A stretch of DNA of 64,000 nucleotides from Clostridium sp. 26_21 (GTDB taxonomy: Bacteria > Bacillota > Clostridia > TANB77 > CAG-508): contig MNRO01000017.1 in assembly GCA_001915995.1 (NCBI GenBank), forward strand, positions 85,901 through 149,900. Reading direction: 5' to 3'. Numbering within the stretch: the stretch's first letter is position 1; the number at the start of each line of letters is the position of its first letter. Under the pieces are notes generated by a model. That model searched no databases. It was not told the DNA's origin and worked only from the letters and a program-made list of their open reading frames with translations. Below are positions 34,757 to 42,695 of the stretch, piece after piece. The position numbers and the translations under genes were made by a program.

Positions 34757-36448
34757 TTATTTAAAATATGGAAACATTTTTAATTTTTGTGGAGTTAAAA
34801 TTTTTTCTCCGTCAGATAAAAAAGATAGGCAAGAAAATATTTCTAAATTTTGTGTAAAAAAATTTGTATCAAAAATAAAATCGTTTTGAGTATAAGTATT
34901 ATAACTTTCTGTAATGTTTGAAGCTTTTGAATTTAATGAATTAGTAATATAACTAAAATAGGTTTCTCTAGCATTTTCAGATATTGTTGAAGAAGTTTTT
35001 TGTTTTTCCTCCTTTCCTAATTGTTTTTGAGCTTCTTCAATTGTGTAAATATCATCAGTTCTAAACCATAATTTATTTATTAAATTTTGAGTAATTACTT
35101 TTACAGCATTTTCGTCTTTTAATGTATTTTTTAAAGAAGAATAGCTTTGAGTAGAAACGATGTTTATACATTTTGCCTCACGGCTAAGAGAGAAAAAATC
35201 TGCATCTGTTTTTGTAACATATTCAGCATATTCATCACAAATAAAAGCAGAAGGTCTTACATTATTATGTGATAAATTGTACATTACTTCTGATTGGAAA
35301 TCTAATTTTAAATATGCAGAAATTAATTTTGAAAGATTTTTATATTCGGCAATATTCATATTTAATACTACAATTTTTCCATATTTAAGCATAGAGGAAA
35401 ATCCTTTAAAATTTAATTCTTCAATTGGTGCACAAAATGTTTTAGATATATTATAATCTGAAATAAAAATATTTGTAATACGGGTAATTTCTGATTTTAA
35501 TATAGCCATTGTTCTTGAGTCTAATAAATAAAATTCTTTTTCAAAAAAATCTAATGCAGAATTTAATTCATAAACTTGCTTATGATTAAATTTATTTTCA
35601 TTAAATAATTTTCTTAATATTTCTATTTTTGAAGTATAATAATTTTGCATAGTAATTAATTTATGTAATTCAATAAATGTTACATAGCCATTATTATATA
35701 GTCTACAGAGTTTTATTGCTTCTGTTAAAATTTGCTCAACTTTATCTAGCCAAAAACTTTCTGAATTATTTTCTGAAAATAATAATAAAATTGTTTTTAA
35801 TCTATTTGCTAATACAACAGGTTTTAAATGTGGTTTATGAAGAGGGTTATATTTTATTTTTGAATTTAGTCCAATTTCTATTAAATCATTTTTTAAATTA
35901 TATTTATTTAATAATTTTTTTACATAATTAAAATAATTACCTTTTACATCTAAAATTAAAATAGGAATTTTATTATTTTTATTTAAATAATTATATTCTA
36001 TTAATTGTTCTGTAAAAGGATACATAGCAGAGGAGGTTTTTCCTGTTCCAATTGTTCCAGTTATTAAAAAATTCTGATATAATCCTTTTTCTGGAATAAT
36101 AATGTTTTTTTTAGAATTAATTTCTTTTCCAATTAATAAACTTATTTTTTTTGTATTTTTCTTAGTGATATTATTTTTGATGAAAATATTATTATTTTCT
36201 TTTGAATTAAAATATTTTTTTGAGTTATTTATTAATATATATATTAATAAATAATTTACAAAAATATATAAAAAGCAAAAACTTGTTTTTAAAAAATTCC
36301 AAAGTGCTAAATTATTTTGACATATGTCAAATGTATTAAAACCTAAGGATATAATAATTTCATGTGATGTGTGAAGAGGCAAGAAAAGATTTAGAGCACA
36401 AAGAGAAGAGAGGAAAGTATAAAAAAAAGTAAAAAGAAATTTTATAAT
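34757..36448 (-). CDS. VirD4/TraG-type T4SS coupling ATPase
   Basis: Walker A TGTIGTGKTSSAMYPF (about residue 125-140), Walker B SAFICDEYAEYVTK (about 398-411) and the downstream NIVSTQSYSSLKNTL motif identify a VirD4/TraG coupling protein, which recruits substrates to the secretion channel. A TTG at 36382 would start inside the first membrane helix; the frame stays open upstream and reads KFLFTFFYTFLSSLCALNLF as a complete helix. The only well-placed initiator is ATT at 36448, 9 nt after GAGG. The first in-frame ATG is far inside. With that start it has 563 residues and two N-terminal helices. No relaxase gene is nearby. Confidence 0.85.
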   Translation of the reverse strand: MIKFLFTFFYTFLSSLCALNLFLPLHTSHEIIISLGFNTFDICQNNLALWNFLKTSFCFLYIFVNYLLIYILINNSKKYFNSKENNNIFIKNNITKKNTKKISLLIGKEINSKKNIIIPEKGLYQNFLITGTIGTGKTSSAMYPFTEQLIEYNYLNKNNKIPILILDVKGNYFNYVKKLLNKYNLKNDLIEIGLNSKIKYNPLHKPHLKPVVLANRLKTILLLFSENNSESFWLDKVEQILTEAIKLCRLYNNGYVTFIELHKLITMQNYYTSKIEILRKLFNENKFNHKQVYELNSALDFFEKEFYLLDSRTMAILKSEITRITNIFISDYNISKTFCAPIEELNFKGFSSMLKYGKIVVLNMNIAEYKNLSKLISAYLKLDFQSEVMYNLSHNNVRPSAFICDEYAEYVTKTDADFFSLSREAKCINIVSTQSYSSLKNTLKDENAVKVITQNLINKLWFRTDDIYTIEEAQKQLGKEEKQKTSSTISENARETYFSYITNSLNSKASNITESYNTYTQNDFIFDTNFFTQNLEIFSCLSFLSDGEKILTPQKLKMFPYFK

Positions 36449-36481
36449 AAATAATCACCTCACATTCAAAATAAAAAATAT

Positions 36482-36640
36482 TTATTTATTTTTATTATTT
36501 AAAATTCGTTTTTTTAACTTTAATTTTGAACCTTGTAAATTATGAAAAAATATAATGTCGAAAAAAGTATAAATTGAATAAATAAATATAAAAAGATTAA
36601 AAAAATAAATTATGAAAAAAAGATTAATTAATTTAGAAAT
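36482..36640 (-). CDS. Small membrane protein opening the VirD4 operon, AUU start
   Basis: The frame from ATT 36640 to TAA 36482 encodes 52 residues: a long hydrophobic helix (about 4-33, KLINLFFIIYFFNLFIFIY) and a basic tail (QGSKLKLKKRILNNKNK). AGGTGGTGAT, nearly the full anti-Shine-Dalgarno complement, ends 3 nt before the ATT. The promoter at 36663-36691 places the transcript start about 15 nt upstream, so an in-frame TTG at 36655 is at the very 5' end and unlikely. It lies 34 nt before the VirD4 start. It is too short and lacks ATG, so would be missed by routine annotation. The family is unknown. Confidence 0.5.
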   Translation of the reverse strand: MSKLINLFFIIYFFNLFIFIYSIYTFFDIIFFHNLQGSKLKLKKRILNNKNK

Positions 36641-36662
36641 AAAATCACCACCTAACAAAAAA

Positions 36663-36691
36663 ATAATATAACAATTTTTATAATTTGTCTA
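36663..36691 (-). promoter_or_regulatory. Promoter of the minus-strand T4SS operon
   Basis: Minus strand TAGACA (36691-36686), 17-nt spacer, TATTAT (36668-36663). The remaining gap (36692-36974) is over 85 percent A/T and I see no gene, hairpin or repeat in it. Confidence 0.55.
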
Positions 36692-36974
36692 TATAAAAAT
36701 AAAAAAAAATTAGTAAAAATGTGACAAAGAATTACAAATATTTTATTTAAAAAATGGTAATATTATAGGTTTAATTATAAAATAAAAGAAAAAAGATTAT
36801 AAAATATATTTATATAATATGAAAAGTTAAATGCAAAATAATAAATTGAGTTTTTGTTTAGTCATATAAAAATCATAACTATGTGAAAATTACTTGATTT
36901 TTAACTAAAAATATAGTAGAATAAATAAGCTAAAAAAAGGCATAATAAAAAATATATAAAGAAAGGAATAAAAA

Positions 36975-37166
36975 ATGAAATTTAATAAAGATACAAAAAT
37001 TGGTGAAATTTTAGAAATAGCACCAGAAAAAGCAGATATATTAATAGAAATTGGAATGCATTGTTTAGGTTGCCCAGCATCACAAATGGAAACATTAGAA
37101 GAAGCTTGTGAAGTACATGGAATTGATGTTGAAGAAGTTGTTAATAAGCTAAATGAAGAAAAATAG
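36975..37166 (+). CDS. DUF1858 redox-disulfide domain protein
   Basis: A 63-residue protein: MKFNKDTKIGEILEIAPEKA, then GMHCLGCPASQMETLEEACEVHG. This is the DUF1858 pattern with the C-x-x-C pair (CLGC) at the start of a helix; members are linked with hybrid-cluster and other redox proteins, but the function is unproven. The ribosome site is AAAGGA. It is monocistronic, between the T4SS operon (divergent) and a tRNA cluster. Confidence 0.85.
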   Translation: MKFNKDTKIGEILEIAPEKADILIEIGMHCLGCPASQMETLEEACEVHGIDVEEVVNKLNEEK

Positions 37167-37232
37167 TTTATTGCGTTTTTTGTCATTATTTGACGAAACT
37201 TAAAAAAATTTTTAAAAAATTTAAAAAATGTA

Positions 37233-37261
37233 TTGACAAATGAATCTGATTGTAGTATTAT
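37233..37261 (+). promoter_or_regulatory. Promoter of tRNA-Lys/Glu/Thr cluster
   Basis: TTGACA (37233-37238), 17-nt spacer, TATTAT (37256-37261), 30 nt before the first tRNA. Confidence 0.7.
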
Positions 37262-37290
37262 AATTAAGCAATGTTCAATACATTGTTTAC

Positions 37291-37366
37291 GGGCTATTAG
37301 CTCAGGTGGTAGAGCACTTGACTTTTAATCAAGTTGTCCCGCGTTCGAGTCGCGGATAGCTCACCA
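37291..37366 (+). tRNA. tRNA-Lys (anticodon UUU)
   Basis: 76 nt with acceptor GGGCTAT/ATAGCTC, anticodon loop CTTTTAA, GTTCGAG T-loop and encoded CCA. Confidence 0.96.
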
Positions 37367-37419
37367 AAGATTAAAAAGAATTCTAATGTGAAATATAATT
37401 AGAATTCTCTCATTTATAT

Positions 37420-37494
37420 GGCCCCGTGGTCAAGCGGTTAAGACACCGCCCTTTCACGGCGGAGTCATGGGTTCGATTCCCGTCGGGGTCACCA
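37420..37494 (+). tRNA. tRNA-Glu (anticodon UUC)
   Basis: 75 nt, acceptor GGCCCCG/CGGGGTC, anticodon loop CTTTCAC, GTTCGAT T-loop, encoded CCA. It is 53 nt after tRNA-Lys; that spacer contains the inverted repeat AGAATTC-type hairpin (37378-37407), a likely processing element. Confidence 0.96.
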
Positions 37495-37496
37495 TT

Positions 37497-37573
37497 GCCA
37501 CTTTAGCTCAGCTGGCCAGAGCACCGCACTTGTAATGCGGGGGTCCCCAGTTCGAATCTGGGAAGTGGCTCCA
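37497..37573 (+). tRNA. tRNA-Thr (anticodon UGU)
   Basis: 77 nt, acceptor GCCACTT/AAGTGGC, anticodon loop CTTGTAA, GTTCGAA T-loop, encoded CCA, only 2 nt after tRNA-Glu. Confidence 0.96.
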
Positions 37574-37686
37574 AATTGTCAGTAGTTTTGCGAAAAGCTT
37601 AATTATTGGCTTTTTTTATTTTTATAAAAAGTATTTACAAAAAATATTATTATATGGTAATATTTTTAACAAGAAAGGTATAAAAA

Positions 37687-38406
37687 ATGGAAAAAGTAAT
37701 ATTAATAACAGGGGCATCAAAGGGAATAGGAAGAGAAATTGCAGAAAAATTGACACAAAAAGGTTATCAAGTAATCGCCAATTATAACAAATCTGAAAAA
37801 AAAGCCCAAGAATTGAAGGAAGAATATCCAAATATAGATATTTATAAAGCAGATGTTTCAAAAAGAGAAGAAGTACAAAAAATGATTGAATATATAATAA
37901 ATAAATATAAAAAAATAGATGTATTAATTAATAATGCTGGAATTTCATCAAGTGGTTTGTTTACAGAGGTTACAGATGAAGAATGGAATAGAATAATTAA
38001 TAATGACTTGTATTCTGTTTTTTGTACAACACAAGAAGTATTATCAAATATGATTATGAGGAAACAGGGGTGTATTATTAACATTTCATCAGTATGGGGA
38101 TTAGTTGGAAGTTCATGTGAAACAATTTATTCAGTTGCAAAAGCAGGAGTTGATGGTATGACTAAATCGCTTGCAAAAGAATTAGGACCATCAAATATTA
38201 GAGTAAATTCAATTGCACCAGGAATTATAGATACAGACATGAATGTAAATTATACTGTAGAGGAAATTGAAGCAATAAAAGAGGAAATACCTCTTGAAAA
38301 AATTGGAAAGAAAACAGATATTTCAAAATGTGTAGAATGGTTAATTGATGATGAATATACAACAGGTCAAATTATTTCAATAAATGGCGGATGGGTAATA
38401 ACATAA
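37687..38406 (+). CDS. Short-chain dehydrogenase, FabG-like 3-oxoacyl-ACP reductase
   Basis: A 239-residue SDR: NAD(P)-binding TGASKGIGRE (about 9-18), NNAG (about 83-86), catalytic Ser in INISSVWG (about 138), YSVAK with catalytic Tyr and Lys (about 150-154), and PGIIDTDM after the active site. The fold and length fit FabG, which reduces 3-oxoacyl-ACP, but the gene stands alone rather than in a fab cluster, so another SDR substrate is possible. The ribosome site is AAGAAAGG. A strong terminator follows. Confidence 0.85.
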   Translation: MEKVILITGASKGIGREIAEKLTQKGYQVIANYNKSEKKAQELKEEYPNIDIYKADVSKREEVQKMIEYIINKYKKIDVLINNAGISSSGLFTEVTDEEWNRIINNDLYSVFCTTQEVLSNMIMRKQGCIINISSVWGLVGSSCETIYSVAKAGVDGMTKSLAKELGPSNIRVNSIAPGIIDTDMNVNYTVEEIEAIKEEIPLEKIGKKTDISKCVEWLIDDEYTTGQIISINGGWVIT

Positions 38407-38440
38407 AAAACTACTGAATTGAGTTTCAGTAGTTTTTTTA
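38405..38440. terminator. Bidirectional terminator
   Basis: AAAACTACTGAA (38407-38418) pairs with TTCAGTAGTTTT (38425-38436) around TTGAGT, with T7 on the plus side and A6 on the minus side. It serves the FabG-like and the CBM genes. Confidence 0.8.
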
Positions 38441-38445
38441 ATATG

Positions 38446-38913
38446 TTAGTTAGCAGTTGAATTTTTTCTATAGTTTCCAGATATTATTTTAGGAAGATAT
38501 GTAATTATTTTATATACTGCCAATCTTATTTTTTTGCTCCAAATATATGATTTTCTAAGTTTTCTTGCAGATCCTAATGAAACAGGTTCATCTTCTAATG
38601 AAATAAGTTCAACAGGTTGTTTTTCAATAACAAAGATATAGTTTTTTCCATCATTATTATCCCACTCGTTTTTTTCATTACAGAAACAAAAATTAAAAGT
38701 TTCAACTTCTCCAATTTCTATTTCTATTTGATAGCCTAACTCAGTCTTTGTCATTGGACTTGAAGTTAGGTTTTCCCAGTTATTTCCGAAACCATAATGA
38801 ATAGAAACTTTTTCAGAATTATCTTGAAAAAATTTACCTGTATATGAGATTTTTACTTTACTATTTTCAACTAATTTGTCAGTATTAAAAAATATGTTTT
38901 TTACCAATTCCAT
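38446..38913 (-). CDS. CBM25/53-like carbohydrate-binding protein
   Basis: A 155-residue cytoplasmic protein without a signal peptide. Residues 17-95 form a starch-binding-type beta domain: VSIHYGFGNNWENL, MTKTELGYQIEIEIG, FNFCFCNEKNEWDNNDGKNY, the Trp/Asn-rich sheet typical of CBM25/53 modules in glycogen and starch enzymes. A basic segment (about 115-150) follows, with no catalytic domain. Related stand-alone proteins are common in Clostridia but uncharacterised. It is monocistronic. Confidence 0.65.
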   Translation of the reverse strand: MELVKNIFFNTDKLVENSKVKISYTGKFFQDNSEKVSIHYGFGNNWENLTSSPMTKTELGYQIEIEIGEVETFNFCFCNEKNEWDNNDGKNYIFVIEKQPVELISLEDEPVSLGSARKLRKSYIWSKKIRLAVYKIITYLPKIISGNYRKNSTAN

Positions 38914-39081
38914 TTTGAAAACTCCTTATCTTTTGATAAAACATATTATAATATTTTATTTTACAATATGCAAGTGTTTTTTACAAAAATTTCATAAAAA
39001 CTTAAAGATTAGATTTTCTAAAATAGATTGTAAAAAAAATGATTATATGTTATTATTAATAAGAATGAAAAGGAGTTGTAT

Positions 39082-40719
39082 ATGGTTGAATTAGAAGAAA
39101 AAACAAAGGATATAGAAGAATTAAAAATACCAGAGATAAAAGAAAACGAAAGTCAGGAAAAACAACAAATTATTATACCCAAAAAGAAAAGTAAAAAATG
39201 GATTATAATATCTATTTTAATAATGGCAGTCATCTTATTAATATTTTCAACAATATTTGCAATAATAAATATAGGAAATAAAGGAATTATAAAAGGAATA
39301 TCAATTGAAAATATTGATGTCTCAAATATGACAATAGAAGAGGCAACAAATTTATTAGAAGAAATAATAAATAAAGATAAGGAAAATGAAATAATTTTTA
39401 AATATAAAGAAGTTGAAATCCCAATTACATATGAAGCCTTAGAAGTGGAATTTAATATAAAAGATGTAGTAGAAAAGGCATATAAAATAGGAAGAGATAG
39501 TAATATATTAAAAAATAATTTTGAAATCCTTTCAACATGGATAAATACAACTAATATTAAATTAACATCAAACTTTGACGAAAATGTAGTAAAACAAGTT
39601 TGTGAAAATATAAATAATACTTCAGAAGATGCAATTATTGAACCAAGTTATTATATAGAGGATGATAAATTAATTATAACACCTGGTAAAAAAGGAATTA
39701 ATGTTAATCAAAATGAAGTAAAAAATAAAGTAAATGATATTTTAAATATTAATTCAGAAAAGAGTACTGTTATAGAGGTTATGGTTGATTATAAAGAACC
39801 ACAGCCAATAGATTTAGAAAAAATTCATAATGAAATATTTAAGGAAGCAAAAGATGCATATTATACTAATGAACCATTTACAATATATCCAGAGGTAAAA
39901 GGGATAGATTTTGATATGGAAAATGCGAAAATGATTATATCTGAAGAAAAAGAAGAATATGAGATTCCTATTATTATAACACAACCTAATAAAACGGTAA
40001 ATGATATAGGAACAGAAGCTTTTCCAGATTTATTAGGAACATGTTCAACAAAATATAATGCAGGAAATACAGGAAGAACAACTAACTTGAAATTGTCAGC
40101 TGGAAAAATAAATGGAAAAGTTTTGTTAGCAGGAGAAGAGTTTTCTTATAATAAAACAGTAGGAGAAAGGACAATTGCAGCAGGTTATAAAATGGCTGCT
40201 ACATATTCTGGAGGAAAAGTTGTAGATGGTCTTGGAGGAGGAATTTGTCAGATATCATCAACATTATATGATGCTGTAGTGTTTGCTGATTTGGATGTAA
40301 CAGTAAGAAGAAATCATCAATTTGTTACTTCATACTTACCAGGAGGAAAAGATGCAACTGTTGTATGGGGGGCACAAGATTTTAAATTTAAAAATTCAAG
40401 AAAATATCCTATTAAAATTACAGCTACTGTTAGTGGAGGTGTTGCTACAATTCAAGTTTGGGGACATTATGAAGAAACAGAATATGATATTTCAATAGAA
40501 ACTAAGAAAACGGCTACAATTGCATATACAACACAATATATTAATGATTCAAGTTTACCAGCCGGAACACAAAAAGTTGTTCAAAAAGGAAATAATGGTA
40601 GTAAATATGAAGCATATAAAGTGAAAAAATTGAATGGCGAAGTTGTTTCAAGAACACTTCTTTCTAAAGATACATATAATGCAATGCAAAAGATTATTAG
40701 AGTTGGAACAGGTAATTAA
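39082..40719 (+). CDS. VanW-family cell-envelope protein with G5 domain
   Basis: A 545-residue protein: acidic cytoplasmic N-terminus (1-35), one membrane helix (about 42-65), two peptidoglycan-binding-like PG_binding_4 domains (about 75-310), the VanW domain (about 325-455, with LGGGICQISSTLYDAVVFADLDV and ERRNHQF-like VRRNHQFVTSYLPGG), and a C-terminal G5 domain (about 465-545). VanW is named after a vancomycin-cluster gene but its role is unknown and it does not itself indicate resistance. The ATG at 39082 follows AAAAGGAG. Confidence 0.9.
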   Translation: MVELEEKTKDIEELKIPEIKENESQEKQQIIIPKKKSKKWIIISILIMAVILLIFSTIFAIINIGNKGIIKGISIENIDVSNMTIEEATNLLEEIINKDKENEIIFKYKEVEIPITYEALEVEFNIKDVVEKAYKIGRDSNILKNNFEILSTWINTTNIKLTSNFDENVVKQVCENINNTSEDAIIEPSYYIEDDKLIITPGKKGINVNQNEVKNKVNDILNINSEKSTVIEVMVDYKEPQPIDLEKIHNEIFKEAKDAYYTNEPFTIYPEVKGIDFDMENAKMIISEEKEEYEIPIIITQPNKTVNDIGTEAFPDLLGTCSTKYNAGNTGRTTNLKLSAGKINGKVLLAGEEFSYNKTVGERTIAAGYKMAATYSGGKVVDGLGGGICQISSTLYDAVVFADLDVTVRRNHQFVTSYLPGGKDATVVWGAQDFKFKNSRKYPIKITATVSGGVATIQVWGHYEETEYDISIETKKTATIAYTTQYINDSSLPAGTQKVVQKGNNGSKYEAYKVKKLNGEVVSRTLLSKDTYNAMQKIIRVGTGN

Positions 40720-40754
40720 AGATAATTAAATTGACGAAAATATAAAATCCCATA

Positions 40755-40783
40755 TTGACAAATATTTTAAATAGTATTATAAT
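40755..40783 (+). promoter_or_regulatory. Consensus promoter of tRNA-Lys(CUU)
   Basis: Perfect TTGACA (40755-40760), 17-nt spacer, perfect TATAAT (40778-40783). The GCAAACC/GGTTTGC inverted repeat (40786-40811) between it and the tRNA is probably in the 5' leader. Confidence 0.85.
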
Positions 40784-40819
40784 AGGTTTGCTATAGTGAT
40801 ATGGCAAACCTATTTATTT

Positions 40820-40895
40820 GCACCATTAGCTCAGCTGGTAGAGCAGCTGACTCTTAATCAGAAGGTCCGCGGTTCGATCCCGCGATGGTGCACCA
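40820..40895 (+). tRNA. tRNA-Lys (anticodon CUU)
   Basis: 76 nt, acceptor GCACCAT/ATGGTGC, anticodon loop CTCTTAA, GTTCGAT T-loop, encoded CCA. A second lysine isoacceptor for AAG. Confidence 0.96.
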
Positions 40896-40898
40896 AAA

Positions 40899-40935
40899 TA
40901 AAAAATAGTAGATTTTTAAATCTACTATTTTTTTG
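40899..40935. terminator. Bidirectional terminator
   Basis: AAAAATAGTAGATTT (40901-40915) pairs with AAATCTACTATTTTT (40918-40932), T-rich after and A-rich before. It ends the tRNA on the plus strand and the DUF2207 gene on the minus strand. Confidence 0.8.
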
Positions 40936-40939
40936 AATT

Positions 40940-42673
40940 CTAACGGAAACCACCGCCTCCGCCACCACCACCGAAGGAACCACCGCCTCCGCCTCCAGAA
41001 GAGAATCCACCTCCACCAGAAGAATAGCTTTCAGCTCTACTTTTTGCTGTATTAGCAGCAGAAATACCATTATTTGAACATAATGCAATGTAATAAAAAT
41101 TATCATATGATGTAAAATGTGATTGCTCAATTAAGTCTGGATAAAGTTCTTTAAATTGTTTTGCAACAGTTTTTGCAATTCCAAGCATTTGTGCAAATAT
41201 TAGATAATCTTCAAATAAAGAAACTTCTATTGCTTCTCTTTCATGTATTAAAGTATAATCAATTAAATATTTCTTTAAACCAGCAATTTGTATGGCTTCA
41301 TTTCTTATCTCAGGAGTAACTGTAAATACAGTTGATTTAAATATTTTTAAAGTTGTTTTTTCATGTGGTATTAAAAATCCATTAATAACTAAATCTTGTT
41401 TTTCTTCTTTTAAAATATTTTCAAACCAATTAAGTATTTTTGAATAATTATTTCTACACCATCTTTCAAATTCTTTATTTTCTAATATTCCGTCACCACT
41501 TGCACGATAAAGCAGGTCAAATAGCTCTTTTTCTTTAGCATTTGTAATTAACTCTGTTTTAGCACCATTTAAGATAATAACAGTATTTTCTTTTTTAAAG
41601 ATTACACCTTGTTCTTTTTGTTCTAATTTAATTAAAGAATCTTTTAACCACTTTAATATAATTGCACCAAGTATATCTGTCTTATTTTTTAGTAATCCAT
41701 AATTATATGCAATATAGTAAGCTCTAAATAAATTTCCATTACAAGGAATATCTCTATAATAATCTAAATCTGATGGCATTTTTTTACCGTTTTCTCCAAA
41801 ATCAAGTGATTCAGGATTTGATTTTACAGCAATTAAAATTATAATTATTGCAAATGGTAAAAATGATATTATAAAAGAAAATAGTCCTAAAATAATATCG
41901 AAAAATGATGAGCCATTTGATGAATTATATGAAGAATTATCTATATAATGTTCAGCTCCATCTTCTGCCATATTTAAATAATGATTAAAATCATAATCTA
42001 ATCTATTATTACAATTAAAACTTTCCAAAGGAAATTGAACTAATATTGTCATATATTCATCTGTTGCTAAATTTCCATCTGACTGCATTTCAATATAACC
42101 ATCATAAACATATGCTGTTCCACCATAATTGCCATAGCCCCAAACTCCAACAGAATCTGGAATGTTAAAATTAGAATGAATTTTGATATATACATTTCCA
42201 ATTGAATTTGAAAAATCATATGGAATTAATGTCCAATATATCATTTGTGAATCTGAAAGTTCAGAAACAAAATTTGAGATATTGTATTTTACAGTATAAG
42301 TATGTGAACTGTAATTGCTTATTCCCCAGCAAAGTTCGACACCATTTGATAATCTATTTATACCACATTTGTAAGCCTTATCAGATAAAGAACCTGATGT
42401 ATTCCAAGTTGATAGTGTAGTATATTTTGTTCCATTTTCTGAAACTGTTAAATTAGTTATTTCTGAATTTCCTAAATTATAATATGGATGATATACTTCA
42501 GTTCCTTGAGATGTTTTACATTTCCATATTTCTGTTACAGATGCATTACCATTATCATCAATGGCAATATCCATAGATATACTATTTATAGAATTTGCTT
42601 CTGTTTTTTGAAACAAGCTAAGCAAAATTAGTGAAAAAATAGTAAGTAAAAAAATTTTAATTGTTTTTTTCAT
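40940..42673 (-). CDS. DUF2207 membrane protein with glycine-rich tail
   Basis: A 577-residue protein: signal peptide (1-26), an extracytoplasmic DUF2207 beta domain (about 27-230), a membrane helix (about 260-285), a cytoplasmic helical region (about 300-545) and a C-terminal tail of Gly with Ser and Phe (about 552-577). This is the layout of the YckD/DUF2207 predicted membrane proteins; the glycine tail may be flexible or mediate assembly. The function is unknown. It starts 22 nt after the CapA gene and may be in its operon. Confidence 0.8.
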   Translation of the reverse strand: MKKTIKIFLLTIFSLILLSLFQKTEANSINSISMDIAIDDNGNASVTEIWKCKTSQGTEVYHPYYNLGNSEITNLTVSENGTKYTTLSTWNTSGSLSDKAYKCGINRLSNGVELCWGISNYSSHTYTVKYNISNFVSELSDSQMIYWTLIPYDFSNSIGNVYIKIHSNFNIPDSVGVWGYGNYGGTAYVYDGYIEMQSDGNLATDEYMTILVQFPLESFNCNNRLDYDFNHYLNMAEDGAEHYIDNSSYNSSNGSSFFDIILGLFSFIISFLPFAIIIILIAVKSNPESLDFGENGKKMPSDLDYYRDIPCNGNLFRAYYIAYNYGLLKNKTDILGAIILKWLKDSLIKLEQKEQGVIFKKENTVIILNGAKTELITNAKEKELFDLLYRASGDGILENKEFERWCRNNYSKILNWFENILKEEKQDLVINGFLIPHEKTTLKIFKSTVFTVTPEIRNEAIQIAGLKKYLIDYTLIHEREAIEVSLFEDYLIFAQMLGIAKTVAKQFKELYPDLIEQSHFTSYDNFYYIALCSNNGISAANTAKSRAESYSSGGGGFSSGGGGGGSFGGGGGGGGFR

Positions 42674-42695
42674 TAAAAACCCCCCTCTTTATAAA

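Noticed and set aside
39082..40719. VanW as evidence of vancomycin resistance
   Set aside because: VanW-domain proteins are widespread in sensitive Firmicutes, and no vanHAX-type genes are present here.
40940..41010. Repetitive GGN tract in the DUF2207 gene as a CRISPR or microsatellite
   Set aside because: It encodes the Gly-rich tail of a full-length family member; there are no regular spacers.
40858..41130. Minus-strand frame ending VHHRGIEPRTF
   Set aside because: Antisense of tRNA-Lys(CUU) plus the glycine-codon region of the DUF2207 gene in another frame.
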